From contig JAFDYG010000438.1 of assembly GCA_018267545.1 (NCBI GenBank), positions 1 to 43,187 of the forward strand: DNA of 43,187 nt, given 5' to 3'. Every line of letters begins with the position of its first letter. Positions within the stretch are counted from its first letter, which is position 1. The notes under the pieces are model-generated. The model was given only the letters and a program-made list of their open reading frames with translations. It had not been told where the DNA came from and ran no database searches. A program made the translations under genes and the position numbers. Source of the DNA: Bacteroidota bacterium (GTDB lineage: Bacteria; Bacteroidota; Bacteroidia; Chitinophagales; Chitinophagaceae). Below are positions 35,701 through 43,063 of this stretch, piece by piece.

Positions 35701-35949
35701 AAGCCGGCGCCGCATGGCGATGGTCCCGGCGTCGGTATAGGTAAGACAGAGGATATTCTGGGGAAGGACGTCGGTTTCCAGGAGTATCTTCCCGATCCGG
35801 GCGGCCAGGATCTGTGTCTTACCCGTCCCCGGGCCGGCAATGACCATCACGGGTCCCTCGATCGTATCGACGGCCAGGCGCTGCTGTGCATTCAGTTTTT
35901 GATACTCATGCTCGAAGTGCGCACGGAGCTTTTCCCGGTTGATTGACAT
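32782..35949 (-). CDS. UvrD-like helicase fused to a PD-(D/E)XK nuclease with Fe-S cysteines
   Basis: A 1055-residue superfamily 1A helicase-nuclease. The N-terminal half has Walker A (GPGTGKT, Lys44), VDEYQDTSGTQ (motif II), GDDDQSIYRFQGA (motif III) and a C-terminal helicase motif with LLTAHGSKGLEFEYVF. The last ~260 residues are a RecB/AddB-type nuclease: FGSAVHFAL, then VVDYKTG (Asp926, Lys928). Four cysteines (Cys795, then Cys1024, Cys1029, Cys1032) frame it as in Fe-S-stapled AddB and Cas4 nucleases. Likely role: processing of broken DNA ends or replication forks in an AddAB/RecBCD-like way. No addB-like partner is in the window. Confidence 0.88.
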   Translation of the reverse strand: MSINREKLRAHFEHEYQKLNAQQRLAVDTIEGPVMVIAGPGTGKTQILAARIGKILLETDVLPQNILCLTYTDAGTIAMRRRLLSFIGPDAYKVNVSTFHGFCNDIIQENLPLFETTALDPISDLERIQLFKNLIDSFPKNHPLKRYRGDVYFEMRNLQSLFSTMKREDWSPAFINQKIDQFLADLPNREEFIAKRATKEFKKGDVRTDKIAEEQERMEKLRAAVNEFEPFQALMRKNNRYDFDDMINWVIRAFESNKALLSSYQERYQYILVDEYQDTSGTQNKLVSLLITYWEQPNVFVVGDDDQSIYRFQGANVENMLEFAHQYQKDLLTVVLTNNYRSTQPVLDISRTLIDRNQERLVKQIPGLSKNLLSSHPLISKLHYPPRLMEYLSPRQEMTNITLQIEQLLANGVTPGRIAIIYKENKYGEELARFLQLKRISAYSKRNLDLFDIPLAHKILLLLRYLAREHDAPYGGDELLLEIVHFGFFGIAPIEIAKLSVEVADKQFSDQKTSIRRLLYEKATRPARDLFDAGLPEGLKKAGKALEKLIGDVPNTTLQALFENCIREAGILAYIMQSPDKIWLMQVLTALFDFVKEESRRNPDLNLEQLIQMTDLMKDNSISLPLVQVSGSDKAVNLLTAHGSKGLEFEYVFFAGCNAATWEKKRKPGGGYKYPDTLFSRTEAGDTGAREEEELRRLFYVALTRVEQHLFISWSRYRDDGKELEPSVFIAEIQEEHTLPVEKITIPAEEQAEFDALPFSDSVAPEIQAAEEDFISRMLEKFVMNVTALNNYLKCPLEFYYRNLVRIPSPKNENTEFGSAVHFALQRLFEKMKAHAAEEFPSKEEMLSDFQWYMRRHREIFTREAFARRMEYGLEVLANYYDKYIHQWNKIVTVERNIRNVVVRGVPLKGKLDKLEFQGKEVNVVDYKTGDVDKARDKLVPPNGKHPNGGDYWRQAVFYKVLVDSYEQKDWKVTSTEFDFVEPDKKKEYRKIKIVITPEDITTVTQQIIDTWQKIQNREFYTGCGDADCHWCNFVKTNNLAIALHEVSEEEGEEI

Positions 35950-35953
35950 GGCC

Positions 35954-35961
35954 CAAAGATA
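35954..35961 (-). promoter_or_regulatory. Predicted -7 box of the helicase-nuclease gene (leaderless)
   Basis: Exact TATCTTTG on the minus strand, four bases before the ATG at 35949. The nearest TTG is too far for a normal -33. Confidence 0.5.
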
Positions 35962-36156
35962 AGACTTTGCCCTTCCGGGACTCTTTCCAAAAAAGGCCGT
36001 TTCCGCACTAATTTTACCCCGCTTTCCCCGCGTTTTTCACCCCTGAGACAGCCTTCCCAGTACCCAGTTCCCACCACAAAAAACGCTGGTTTTTAAGGGT
36101 AAACACCTATTTTTGTCTTATATAGCCCATTAATAAAGAAAAAAACGGCAAGGCGA

Positions 36157-36188
36157 TTGGAAAATGTCTTAATATGGGAATAATTTTG
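36157..36188 (+). promoter_or_regulatory. Predicted promoter of the sigma-54 activator gene
   Basis: TTG (36157-36159), 21-base spacer, exact TAATTTTG (36181-36188). Leader about 37 bases. The rest of the 35962-36156 gap is gene-free and no repeat was noticed. Confidence 0.6.
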
Positions 36189-36228
36189 TCCTTTAGACGT
36201 TAAATTCTTATCCTATATAAACGCAGAT

Positions 36229-37590
36229 ATGAAAAACCATCAATCCTTTAAAGTATTCATCGTTGAAGACGATGTCTGGTATGGCTCAATGCTCCAGCAC
36301 TATCTGTCCCTCAACCCCGAGTATGAGGTAAAACGATTCGAATCGCCCCGTGATTTCTTCGCAGCCCTGCACGAGAATCCTGACGTCGTCACGCTCGACT
36401 ATTCCCTCCCTGATTGTGATGGAGCAGAAGTCCTAAAGAAAATAAAGGAGCACAACCCCGATATCCGGGTTATCGTCATTTCCGGCCAGGAAGACGTAGC
36501 CACGGCGATCAATCTCCTCAAGAATGGCGCGTTCGATTACATCGTAAAGGATGACGACACGAAAGACCGGCTCTGGAACAGCATCCTGCACCTCCGGGAA
36601 ATCAGCAACCTGAAGCAGGAAGTAGAGACGTTGAAGAGCCAGGTGAGCAAGAAATATGACTTCTCCCAGATGATCCTGGGGAAGAGCGAACAAATTCTAA
36701 AAGTATTCTCCCTTATAGAAAAGGCCGCCAAGACCAATATCACGGTCTCCGTCACCGGTGAGACGGGGTCGGGTAAAGAGATGATTGCGAAAGCGATCCA
36801 TTACAACTCCGACCGGCACAAACAGCCCTTTGTCGCGGTAAACGTGGCAGCCATACCACGGGAGCTCATCGAAAGCGAGCTCTTCGGGCACGAGAAGGGC
36901 GCCTTCACGGGCGCCGTTACCCGCCGTATCGGAAAATTCGAAGAAGCGGATAAGGGTACGTTATTCCTGGATGAGATCGGCGAACTGGACATCAACCTCC
37001 AGGCCAAGCTCCTTCGAGTCCTCCAGGAGCGTGAAATCACCCGCATCGGCAGCAATACGGTTACTAAAATCGACGTTCGTATTGTCGTAGCTACGCATAA
37101 GAACCTGCTGGAAGAGGTAAAGAACAAGACCTTCCGCGAAGACTTGTACTATCGCCTTATCGGTCTGCCGATTCTTCTGCCGCCGCTGCGGGAAAGAGGG
37201 AATGACATCCTGATCCTTTCCAAGTTCTTTATCGATGGCTTCTGCCGTGAGAATAAGATCGATAAAAAGTCGCTGTCGCCCGAGGCCCAGCAAAAGCTCC
37301 TGCAATATCCTTTCCCTGGCAACGTCCGGGAATTGAAATCGGTAGTGGAACTGGCCGTCGTCATGGCGGATGAAGAATTCATCCAACCGGAGCACATCAC
37401 CCTCAACACTTCGGCCAGCATCGCCGATTTGTTGAACAAAGAAATGACCCTTAAAGAGTTCGAAATACAAATCCTGCAGCACTACTTGGACAAGTACGAC
37501 AAAGATGTCCTGCTCGTCGCGAAGAAACTGGACGTTGGTAAGTCCACGCTCTATCGCATGATTCAAAATGGCGAGTTGAAGATCAAGTAA
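36229..37590 (+). CDS. NtrC-family sigma-54-dependent response regulator
   Basis: A 453-residue response regulator. Receiver domain about 8-125, with phosphoacceptor Asp57 (TLDYSLPD); AAA+ domain about 145-380, with Walker A GETGSGKE (177-184) and the sigma-54 contact loop GAFTGA (224-229); C-terminal Fis-type helix-turn-helix about 405-453 (LLVAKKLDVGKSTLYRMI). It should drive open-complex formation at sigma-54 promoters when phosphorylated. Target genes are unknown. The hybrid kinase gene follows after 38 bases on the same strand, so the two are almost certainly partners. Confidence 0.94.
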   Translation: MKNHQSFKVFIVEDDVWYGSMLQHYLSLNPEYEVKRFESPRDFFAALHENPDVVTLDYSLPDCDGAEVLKKIKEHNPDIRVIVISGQEDVATAINLLKNGAFDYIVKDDDTKDRLWNSILHLREISNLKQEVETLKSQVSKKYDFSQMILGKSEQILKVFSLIEKAAKTNITVSVTGETGSGKEMIAKAIHYNSDRHKQPFVAVNVAAIPRELIESELFGHEKGAFTGAVTRRIGKFEEADKGTLFLDEIGELDINLQAKLLRVLQEREITRIGSNTVTKIDVRIVVATHKNLLEEVKNKTFREDLYYRLIGLPILLPPLRERGNDILILSKFFIDGFCRENKIDKKSLSPEAQQKLLQYPFPGNVRELKSVVELAVVMADEEFIQPEHITLNTSASIADLLNKEMTLKEFEIQILQHYLDKYDKDVLLVAKKLDVGKSTLYRMIQNGELKIK

Positions 37591-37628
37591 CCGGGCCAAA
37601 AAACCTCTGGCCGCAAATCTCGCTTGCA

Positions 37629-40025
37629 ATGCATTTACAGAGTATTTTCTTTGAGGAGATCCTGAATAAGGCCCCTGCAGAGGTCATAGTGGCGGATGCA
37701 GAATACCGATACTTGTACGTGAATCCCAACGCTGTGCCGGATGCCTCTTTAAGGGCGTGGATGATAGGAAAGACTAACGAAGAATTTTGCCAATATGCCG
37801 GACGTCCCGCAGAAATCTGCAGGGCGAGACGGGAGGTCTTTGAAAAAGTACGACAGACGAAGCAGATGGTGGAGTGGAGTGAAGCACACCGTGACCAGGC
37901 GGGAGTGCTGCAGCACTATATGCATAGTGTCCACCCCATGCTGGATGAGACGGGCGAGCTGAAGATGGTGATCATTTATGTCGTCAAGACTACCGAGAAG
38001 AAAGAATATGAGGAGAAGCTTCGACGGAGTGAAAAGAAGTACCGCGACCTTTATAATCATAGCCAGGCGCTCATCTGCACCCACGACATGAACGGTAAAT
38101 TGCTGGCCGTCAATCCAGCCATCTGTCGGGTGCTGGGTTATACGCAGGAAGAGATGCTGGGTCACAACATCCAGGATTTTATCCCTCCGAAACATAAGGA
38201 AAGATTCGAAGAAGAATATATCCAGGCCATCCATCGTTGTGACAATGCCGTAAGCGGCGAATTTTGTGTGTTGGATAAGGATGGGGCGGAGATCTTTCTC
38301 TTATATAAGAACTTTCGCATGGAAGAGCCCGGAGAAGACCCTTATGTGATCGGCTTCTCCCAGGACATTACCGACCGGGTGAAGATGGAGAAGGAGCTCC
38401 GGCTGACGAAACAGCTAACCGATGAAGTGGCAAGGGCAAAAGAATCTTTCCTTGCCCATATGAGTCACGAGATCAGGACTCCCATGAACGGGATCCTGGG
38501 GATTGCCAGCCTATTGAACAAGACACGATTGGACGTACAGCAGCGCAACTATCTGCAATTGATTCAGGAGTCTGCAAATAACCTGCTGGTCATCGTCAAC
38601 GACATTCTCGATCTGGAGAAGATCGTAGCCGGGAAATTGCAGCTTGAAAGCATTCCTTTCAAGATTGTCGATAAGGTGGCGACGATCATCCAGTCGTTTA
38701 TCTATAGAGCGGAAGAAAAGGAACTGGGCCTGGTTTTCCAGAACTCGATTCCTGCCGACCTGGTTGTAAAAGGCGATCCGTATCGTCTGAGCCAGGTCTT
38801 GAATAATTTATTGGGAAATGCCTTGAAGTTCACCAACGAAGGGAATATCAAGGTCATGACGAGCATCACGGAGCGTGATGAAGACGCCGTAGTCGTGGAG
38901 ATCACAGTCATCGACACGGGCATCGGCATCAGCAAAGAGCAGCTCCGGACCATATTTGAACCGTTCGAGCAGGCAGACGCTACCATCTCGCGCAAGTACG
39001 GCGGGACGGGGCTGGGTCTGGCGATCTGTAAGAATATGGTGGAAATGCAGAACGGTGAGCTATCCGTGAGGAGCGAACAAGGCAAGGGCTCGGCCTTTAC
39101 AATACGAGTCCCTTATCACTTAAGCATTGAAGCTATGCAGGAAAACGAAATAAGTCAGGAAACGGATTACAAGAGCTTGGGACATAGAAAGATCCTGGTG
39201 GCGGAAGACGTAGAGCTCAACCAATACCTGGCCAGACATATCCTGGAATCCTGGGACTTCGAGGTCGTCATCGTCAACAATGGACGGGAAGCCATTCAGG
39301 CGCTGGAAACCGCTGCTTTCGACTGTATCCTGATGGATGTCCAGATGCCGGAAATGGATGGCATCGAGGCCACCCAACATATTCGCCGCCTGCCCGACCC
39401 CGTGAAATCGCAAATTCCCATTATTGCGCTGACTGCAAATGCGTTGAAAGGGGATAGCGAAAAATATCTGGCGGCCGGAATGACAGATTATTTGGCCAAG
39501 CCCTTTGACGAAGAAAGATTGTTCCAGGTGATCTACCGCAACCTTGCCTATTACAAGACTCCCGTAGCCGCAGCCCACGAATCCTCATCCGGCGCAGCCG
39601 CTCCTTCCGGCACAGTCCTTGCCGGCAACACCGAAATTCCCTTTAAAAACAACCATAATTCCACCAGTATGACACCCGTGAATTCCAAGTTGTATGATCT
39701 TTCAATGGTTCAGTCCGTTTCAGGCGGTGACGAAGGTTTCATCAAGAAGATGGTATCCCTCTTCATCGAGACCGTTCCCCAAAACGTCCAGGACTTAAAG
39801 AAGGCGCTGCATGAAGAGAATTGGGATCAGGTAGGCAAAACGGCCCACAAGCTGAAATCTACCATTGATTCTATGGGCATCAAAACCATCCGTCAGGACA
39901 TCCGTACCGTCGAAGCCAACGCCAAACAAAAGGAACACCTCGAAGCCGTCCCCGGTCTAATAGGAACCATTGATACGGTTATAAAGGAATGTATTGTACA
40001 ATTGCAAACAGAGGTATTGGCCTAA
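37629..40025 (+). CDS. PAS-PAS hybrid histidine kinase with receiver and HPt domains
   Basis: A 798-residue hybrid kinase. Domains in order: PAS (about 8-125), second PAS (about 133-255), HisKA with His280 (HMSHEIRTPMNG), HATPase (N box NLLGNALKF, G boxes DTGIGIS and GGTGLGLAI, to about 500), receiver domain (about 518-640) with Asp570 (LMDVQMPEMDG), and a C-terminal HPt domain with His740 (AHKLKS). No membrane segment is seen, so it senses an internal signal. The full His-Asp-His relay ends in an HPt that can pass phosphate to the neighbouring NtrC-type regulator and/or the stand-alone receiver downstream. Confidence 0.94.
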   Translation: MHLQSIFFEEILNKAPAEVIVADAEYRYLYVNPNAVPDASLRAWMIGKTNEEFCQYAGRPAEICRARREVFEKVRQTKQMVEWSEAHRDQAGVLQHYMHSVHPMLDETGELKMVIIYVVKTTEKKEYEEKLRRSEKKYRDLYNHSQALICTHDMNGKLLAVNPAICRVLGYTQEEMLGHNIQDFIPPKHKERFEEEYIQAIHRCDNAVSGEFCVLDKDGAEIFLLYKNFRMEEPGEDPYVIGFSQDITDRVKMEKELRLTKQLTDEVARAKESFLAHMSHEIRTPMNGILGIASLLNKTRLDVQQRNYLQLIQESANNLLVIVNDILDLEKIVAGKLQLESIPFKIVDKVATIIQSFIYRAEEKELGLVFQNSIPADLVVKGDPYRLSQVLNNLLGNALKFTNEGNIKVMTSITERDEDAVVVEITVIDTGIGISKEQLRTIFEPFEQADATISRKYGGTGLGLAICKNMVEMQNGELSVRSEQGKGSAFTIRVPYHLSIEAMQENEISQETDYKSLGHRKILVAEDVELNQYLARHILESWDFEVVIVNNGREAIQALETAAFDCILMDVQMPEMDGIEATQHIRRLPDPVKSQIPIIALTANALKGDSEKYLAAGMTDYLAKPFDEERLFQVIYRNLAYYKTPVAAAHESSSGAAAPSGTVLAGNTEIPFKNNHNSTSMTPVNSKLYDLSMVQSVSGGDEGFIKKMVSLFIETVPQNVQDLKKALHEENWDQVGKTAHKLKSTIDSMGIKTIRQDIRTVEANAKQKEHLEAVPGLIGTIDTVIKECIVQLQTEVLA

Positions 40026-40333
40026 ATCCGGGCTTTCCTTTGTTTCGTATCTCTCTCTGTCAGGGTCTTCTGCCACATAGGCCGCAGACCAGCGTTCCGT
40101 CTCCATAGCCTGGCCAGCCAATGACCCTTGCCTTCGCAATCTTTTTGCGCCCTTTTCCGCGCCACGACTGCATTTCTATAGACCCTGCGGTCCCCCAAAA
40201 TTCCCACCGCGCCGAAAATATTCCCAAACAGAGAGCTGTAAATGTGGAAATATGCCTGTAGGTACTGATAATCAAGCACCTTTTTTCTGGCACCATTTTC
40301 CTTACCTCTATACTGCACTACTGTTAAAACACA
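40026..40333 (+). other. Gap between hybrid kinase and receiver genes
   Basis: About 308 bases without a recognised gene. Open frames of 60-98 residues exist on the minus strand (for example 40022-40318), but three overlap in different frames and none looks like a known family. A TGGCAC at 40288-40293 resembles a sigma-54 -24 element, but the -12 part is poor. No exact -7 promoter box is seen. Confidence 0.4.
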
Positions 40334-40732
40334 ATGGAATTAACTCAACAACCCGTTATTTTCGTGGTAGAAGATAACGTCATCTATCAAAGCCTTATCG
40401 CGAAGGAGCTCGAGTCGCTAAGCAGTAACATTCACTTCTACACTACTGGTGAATCTTGTATTTCCGAGCTGGATAAGCACCCCTCCGTCATCGTCCTCGA
40501 CTACAATCTGGACGGCAAAATGAACGGCCTGGACACCCTCCAAAAAGTAAGAGACATCGACCCCAGCGTTTACGTCATCTTGTTCTCTAGCCAGAAAGGC
40601 CTGAATACCAAAGAAATATTCTTGCAATACGGCAGCTTTGACTTCCTGGAAAAGAACAGCCTTTCGCTGCGCACCCTCCGCCACATGGTAGACTGTGTAA
40701 CTTCTTCCGGCAAACAGCCCGTCCAAAATTAA
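40334..40732 (+). CDS. Stand-alone receiver-domain response regulator
   Basis: A 132-residue protein consisting only of a receiver domain: acidic pocket VVEDNVIYQS, phosphoacceptor Asp56 (VLDYNLDG), conserved Ser/Thr in ILFSSQKG and Lys in FLEKNSLS. There is no output domain. Such proteins pass or drain phosphate in phosphorelays or work through protein contacts. It is 308 bases after the hybrid kinase and may have its own promoter, but its partner is most likely that kinase or its HPt domain. Confidence 0.9.
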   Translation: MELTQQPVIFVVEDNVIYQSLIAKELESLSSNIHFYTTGESCISELDKHPSVIVLDYNLDGKMNGLDTLQKVRDIDPSVYVILFSSQKGLNTKEIFLQYGSFDFLEKNSLSLRTLRHMVDCVTSSGKQPVQN

Positions 40733-40774
40733 ACAGGACAATAACGTCCCAACTGCCAGACCTATTTTGCGTCA

Positions 40775-41281
40775 ATGGCAGTTGTTTCGTTTAAAAAACT
40801 CCAAAAGATACCCGGAGAATCAGACAAGGTCTGGTCTTTTTTCGCCGACCCGGCCAATTTGCCCCTGATCACCCCGCCCTACATGCGGTTCGAGATCCTC
40901 TCCGTCCAAGATCGTAGCCCGCTTCCCAGCGATTGTCCCCGCCCCGCCATTTACCCCGGTCAGGTTATAGAATACAAGCTCTATCCCTTCCCCTGGTTCC
41001 GCGTCCACTGGATAACCGAAATCTCCCAGGTCTGCGAAGGCCAATACTTTGTCGACGAGCAGCGCCGCGGCCCCTACCGCCTCTGGCACCACCAGCACCA
41101 CTTCCGCCCCATCTCCGGCGGAGTCGAAATGACCGATATTGTTCACTATGAAGTAGGCTATGGCCCGATAGGAAACCTGGCCAACAAACTCTTTGTAAAG
41201 CGGCAGCTGGAGGGTATCTTTCAATACCGCCGCAAACGCGTGGAGGAACTGTTTGGAGTATACGTAATCCCGCCGGCCTAG
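40775..41281 (+). CDS. SRPBCC-family protein
   Basis: A 168-residue START/Bet v 1-like protein. The usual opening pattern is visible (KIPGESDKVWSFFADPANLPLITPPYMRFEI, in part), followed by the strand WFRVHWITEI and ending with a C-terminal helix after HYEVGYGPIGNLANKLF. Family members bind or act on hydrophobic ligands; this type is often annotated as a cell-division-inhibitor-like or cyclase/dehydrase protein without proof. The ATG follows TATTTTG by five bases, a near match to the -7 box, so its leader may be very short. Confidence 0.82.
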   Translation: MAVVSFKKLQKIPGESDKVWSFFADPANLPLITPPYMRFEILSVQDRSPLPSDCPRPAIYPGQVIEYKLYPFPWFRVHWITEISQVCEGQYFVDEQRRGPYRLWHHQHHFRPISGGVEMTDIVHYEVGYGPIGNLANKLFVKRQLEGIFQYRRKRVEELFGVYVIPPA

Positions 41282-41337
41282 CCGGGGTCCCGCCATACGC
41301 GTGCTCACCTCGCCTTCCTACATGGATTGCGCTCCCC

Positions 41338-41988
41338 CTAACCGGGAATCCGCGAGATATACTTTTCGATTTGCTTGATCTGATCGACGATCTGAGGCGT
41401 CGTCGGCTTCAGCGCCTTAGCCTTCCGGAAGAAATCCTTGGCCGCACGAAACTCCCTCTTCGTCATCATGATAGAACACAGCTGCAAGAAAGCGGCAGCC
41501 TGATTTTCCTTATCTGGAAGACCCTTCCGAAGGGCCTGACGAATATAGCTTTCAGCCTGGCGAATGTCATTCTTTTGCATGGCCAGCATCCCCATCTGCA
41601 GCAGGCTGGCGCCCTCCGCTTCCTTCATCGGCATCCCCAAATCCAGCCCCTTCTTCATATTCGTCTCAGCCCCCTCGAAGTCCTGCTTCATCATGGCGAT
41701 ATTGCCCTTCAGCGTATAATAAACCGAACGGATCGGCTTGTACAGCAGCCTTGGAAACTTCACCGAATTGAGCACCTTTTCCGCCGCTTCCATGTTCCCG
41801 CTCTCCATATGCTCCTGGATAAGCCGCAGCGGCCCAATAAAAAAGTACCCGAAAATCAGGATCGCAGCTATCAGGTACAGCAAGAAAGCTGGCCAAAAAC
41901 CGGCATAAATATTAGCGACTATAGCAATGGCCAAAATTGCGAGAGCCAGCTGGGGGCGATACTTGATAACGAAATTATAAAACTTCAT
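41338..41988 (-). CDS. TPR-repeat membrane protein
   Basis: A 216-residue protein. Two membrane segments at about 15-55 (LALAILAIAIVANIYAGFWPAFLLYLIAAILIFGYFF in part) precede tetratricopeptide-like helical pairs from about 65 to 210 (GNMEAAEKVL, GNIAMMKQDFEGAE, NDIRQAESYIRQAL, REFRAAKDFFRKA). TPRs usually bind other proteins; no partner is suggested by neighbours. An upstream ATG at 42027 would overlap the promoter box, so 41988 is used. Function unknown. Confidence 0.82.
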   Translation of the reverse strand: MKFYNFVIKYRPQLALAILAIAIVANIYAGFWPAFLLYLIAAILIFGYFFIGPLRLIQEHMESGNMEAAEKVLNSVKFPRLLYKPIRSVYYTLKGNIAMMKQDFEGAETNMKKGLDLGMPMKEAEGASLLQMGMLAMQKNDIRQAESYIRQALRKGLPDKENQAAAFLQLCSIMMTKREFRAAKDFFRKAKALKPTTPQIVDQIKQIEKYISRIPG

Positions 41989-42008
41989 AATCCTGCTTTT
42001 GAGGAGTG

Positions 42009-42016
42009 CAAAGATA
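42009..42016 (-). promoter_or_regulatory. Predicted -7 box of the TPR gene
   Basis: Exact TATCTTTG on the minus strand; leader about 17 bases. It excludes the longer start at 42027. Confidence 0.5.
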
Positions 42017-42077
42017 GGGGATTTCACCCCTCCCCGCCCTGCCTTCTCGCCGCCAGCCGCCCGATTTTCGCTCCAGC

Positions 42078-42545
42078 CTAAAACTTATCGTCATTCACCT
42101 CAATCCAATACCCATCCGGGTCCTGCAAATAGATCTGCTTCACCTTGTCCGGCCTCACCTGCGGCTCCTTGCTGCTCTGGGCCCAATTCCCATATTTCAC
42201 CCCCATTGCATCCAAATGCTTGGTAAACGCCTCCATCGAAGCCACGCTAAACGCCAAATGGATATTGATGTCATGCGCCACATCCTCCTTCGCCCCCGAA
42301 ACCACGTGCAGCTGCCCGTGCTCCGAAACCCTAAACCAGATGTGCTTCCCGTCATGAAACGGCTCCGCTATCTTTTTGAGCTGCAGCGCCTTCTCATAAA
42401 AATCCGCTGCCCTATTCAAATCCGTCACATAAATAGTCTGGTGGCTAAAATGCGGGCCTTGTGCGCGGGCCGAAACAACCATCATCATCATACCTACCAA
42501 TACCCCCCAGGCGCGACGCCCCTGCGGCAGAGTCAATCGATTCAT
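42078..42545 (-). CDS. Secreted VOC-family (glyoxalase-like) protein
   Basis: A 155-residue protein with a signal peptide (about 1-29, GVLVGMMMMVVSARAQ) followed by one vicinal-oxygen-chelate domain. Beginning HFSHQTIYVTDLNRAADFYEKAL and ending IYLQDPDGYWIEVND, it keeps the first His and final Glu that bind metal in the family. VOC domains dimerise; substrates range from methylglyoxal adducts to antibiotics, so none is proposed. Export is unusual for VOC enzymes but common among Bacteroidota. The ATG at 42545 is chosen because the longer frame lacks a proper signal sequence. Confidence 0.82.
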   Translation of the reverse strand: MNRLTLPQGRRAWGVLVGMMMMVVSARAQGPHFSHQTIYVTDLNRAADFYEKALQLKKIAEPFHDGKHIWFRVSEHGQLHVVSGAKEDVAHDINIHLAFSVASMEAFTKHLDAMGVKYGNWAQSSKEPQVRPDKVKQIYLQDPDGYWIEVNDDKF

Positions 42546-42607
42546 AATTAAAATTTTATTTGAAGCAATCAAAGTAAGGAATTCCTGCCTGCTAAAAAAA
42601 AATGCCT

Positions 42608-42615
42608 TATTTTTG
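42608..42615 (+). promoter_or_regulatory. Predicted -7 box of tRNA-Arg
   Basis: Exact TATTTTTG, 42 bases before the tRNA. No clear TTG at -33. Confidence 0.45.
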
Positions 42616-42657
42616 CGGCCCTCACTATCTCGTGGCCCTCCCGCCCGGATCGTGAAT

Positions 42658-42729
42658 GGTCCCGTAGTTCAATGGATAGAATAGAAGTTTCCTAAACTTT
42701 TGATACAGGTTCGATTCCTGTCGGGACTA
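42658..42729 (+). tRNA. tRNA-Arg (anticodon CCT)
   Basis: Full cloverleaf by eye: acceptor GGTCCCG with CGGGACT (one G-T pair), D stem GTTC with GAAT, anticodon stem GAAGT with ACTTT around loop TTCCTAA (anticodon CCT, codon AGG), T stem ACAGG with CCTGT around TTCGATT, and discriminator A. CCA is not encoded. Several G-T pairs are present but every stem closes. Confidence 0.93.
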
Positions 42730-42766
42730 CATCTTTCTCCAACCCACCTATAACCAGTGGCTTTTC

Positions 42767-43063
42767 TCAGCCATTTGTCTTCCAATTGAAATTTAATGCG
42801 CCACATTTAGGACAGTGAATATATTCTTTATCGAGGCGGTTAAAAATGCAATTGTTGCAATGCCCATAATCTACATTAATACGGGTTGTTATATATTTTG
42901 CCTCTAAATGACTAACCTTAAAATTATCGATGATGTGCTTGAAAGCATAAATTGGGAATTCTGATTTTAATTTAATCAGGACATTCTTTTCAGATTGAGT
43001 AAATTCCGGGACCTCTATCCCTTCCTTTGGCAGGCAATTTTTACATTGAACTTTCATTTTCAA
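42767..43063 (-). CDS. AT-rich cysteine-rich hypothetical protein
   Basis: A 98-residue frame with three CxxC-type pairs: CKNC near the N-terminus, CNNC at about residue 69 and CPKC at about residue 85, suggesting a zinc ribbon. Starts MKMKVQ at 43063 (or two codons later). Base composition is clearly more AT-rich than the rest of the window, and it lies just after a tRNA gene, as expected for acquired DNA. I do not recognise the family. It could also be part of a larger unit cut off by the window edge. Confidence 0.6.
   Translation of the reverse strand: MKMKVQCKNCLPKEGIEVPEFTQSEKNVLIKLKSEFPIYAFKHIIDNFKVSHLEAKYITTRINVDYGHCNNCIFNRLDKEYIHCPKCGALNFNWKTNG

Noticed and set aside
40288-40304. Possible sigma-54 promoter (TGGCAC) before the lone receiver gene
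   Set aside because: The -24 part is good, but the -12 part reads TTTTCC in place of TTGC, so the required GC is missing.
40022-40318. 98-residue minus-strand frame after the hybrid kinase
   Set aside because: Arg/Lys-rich, overlapped by other frames of similar length, no promoter and no recognisable domain.
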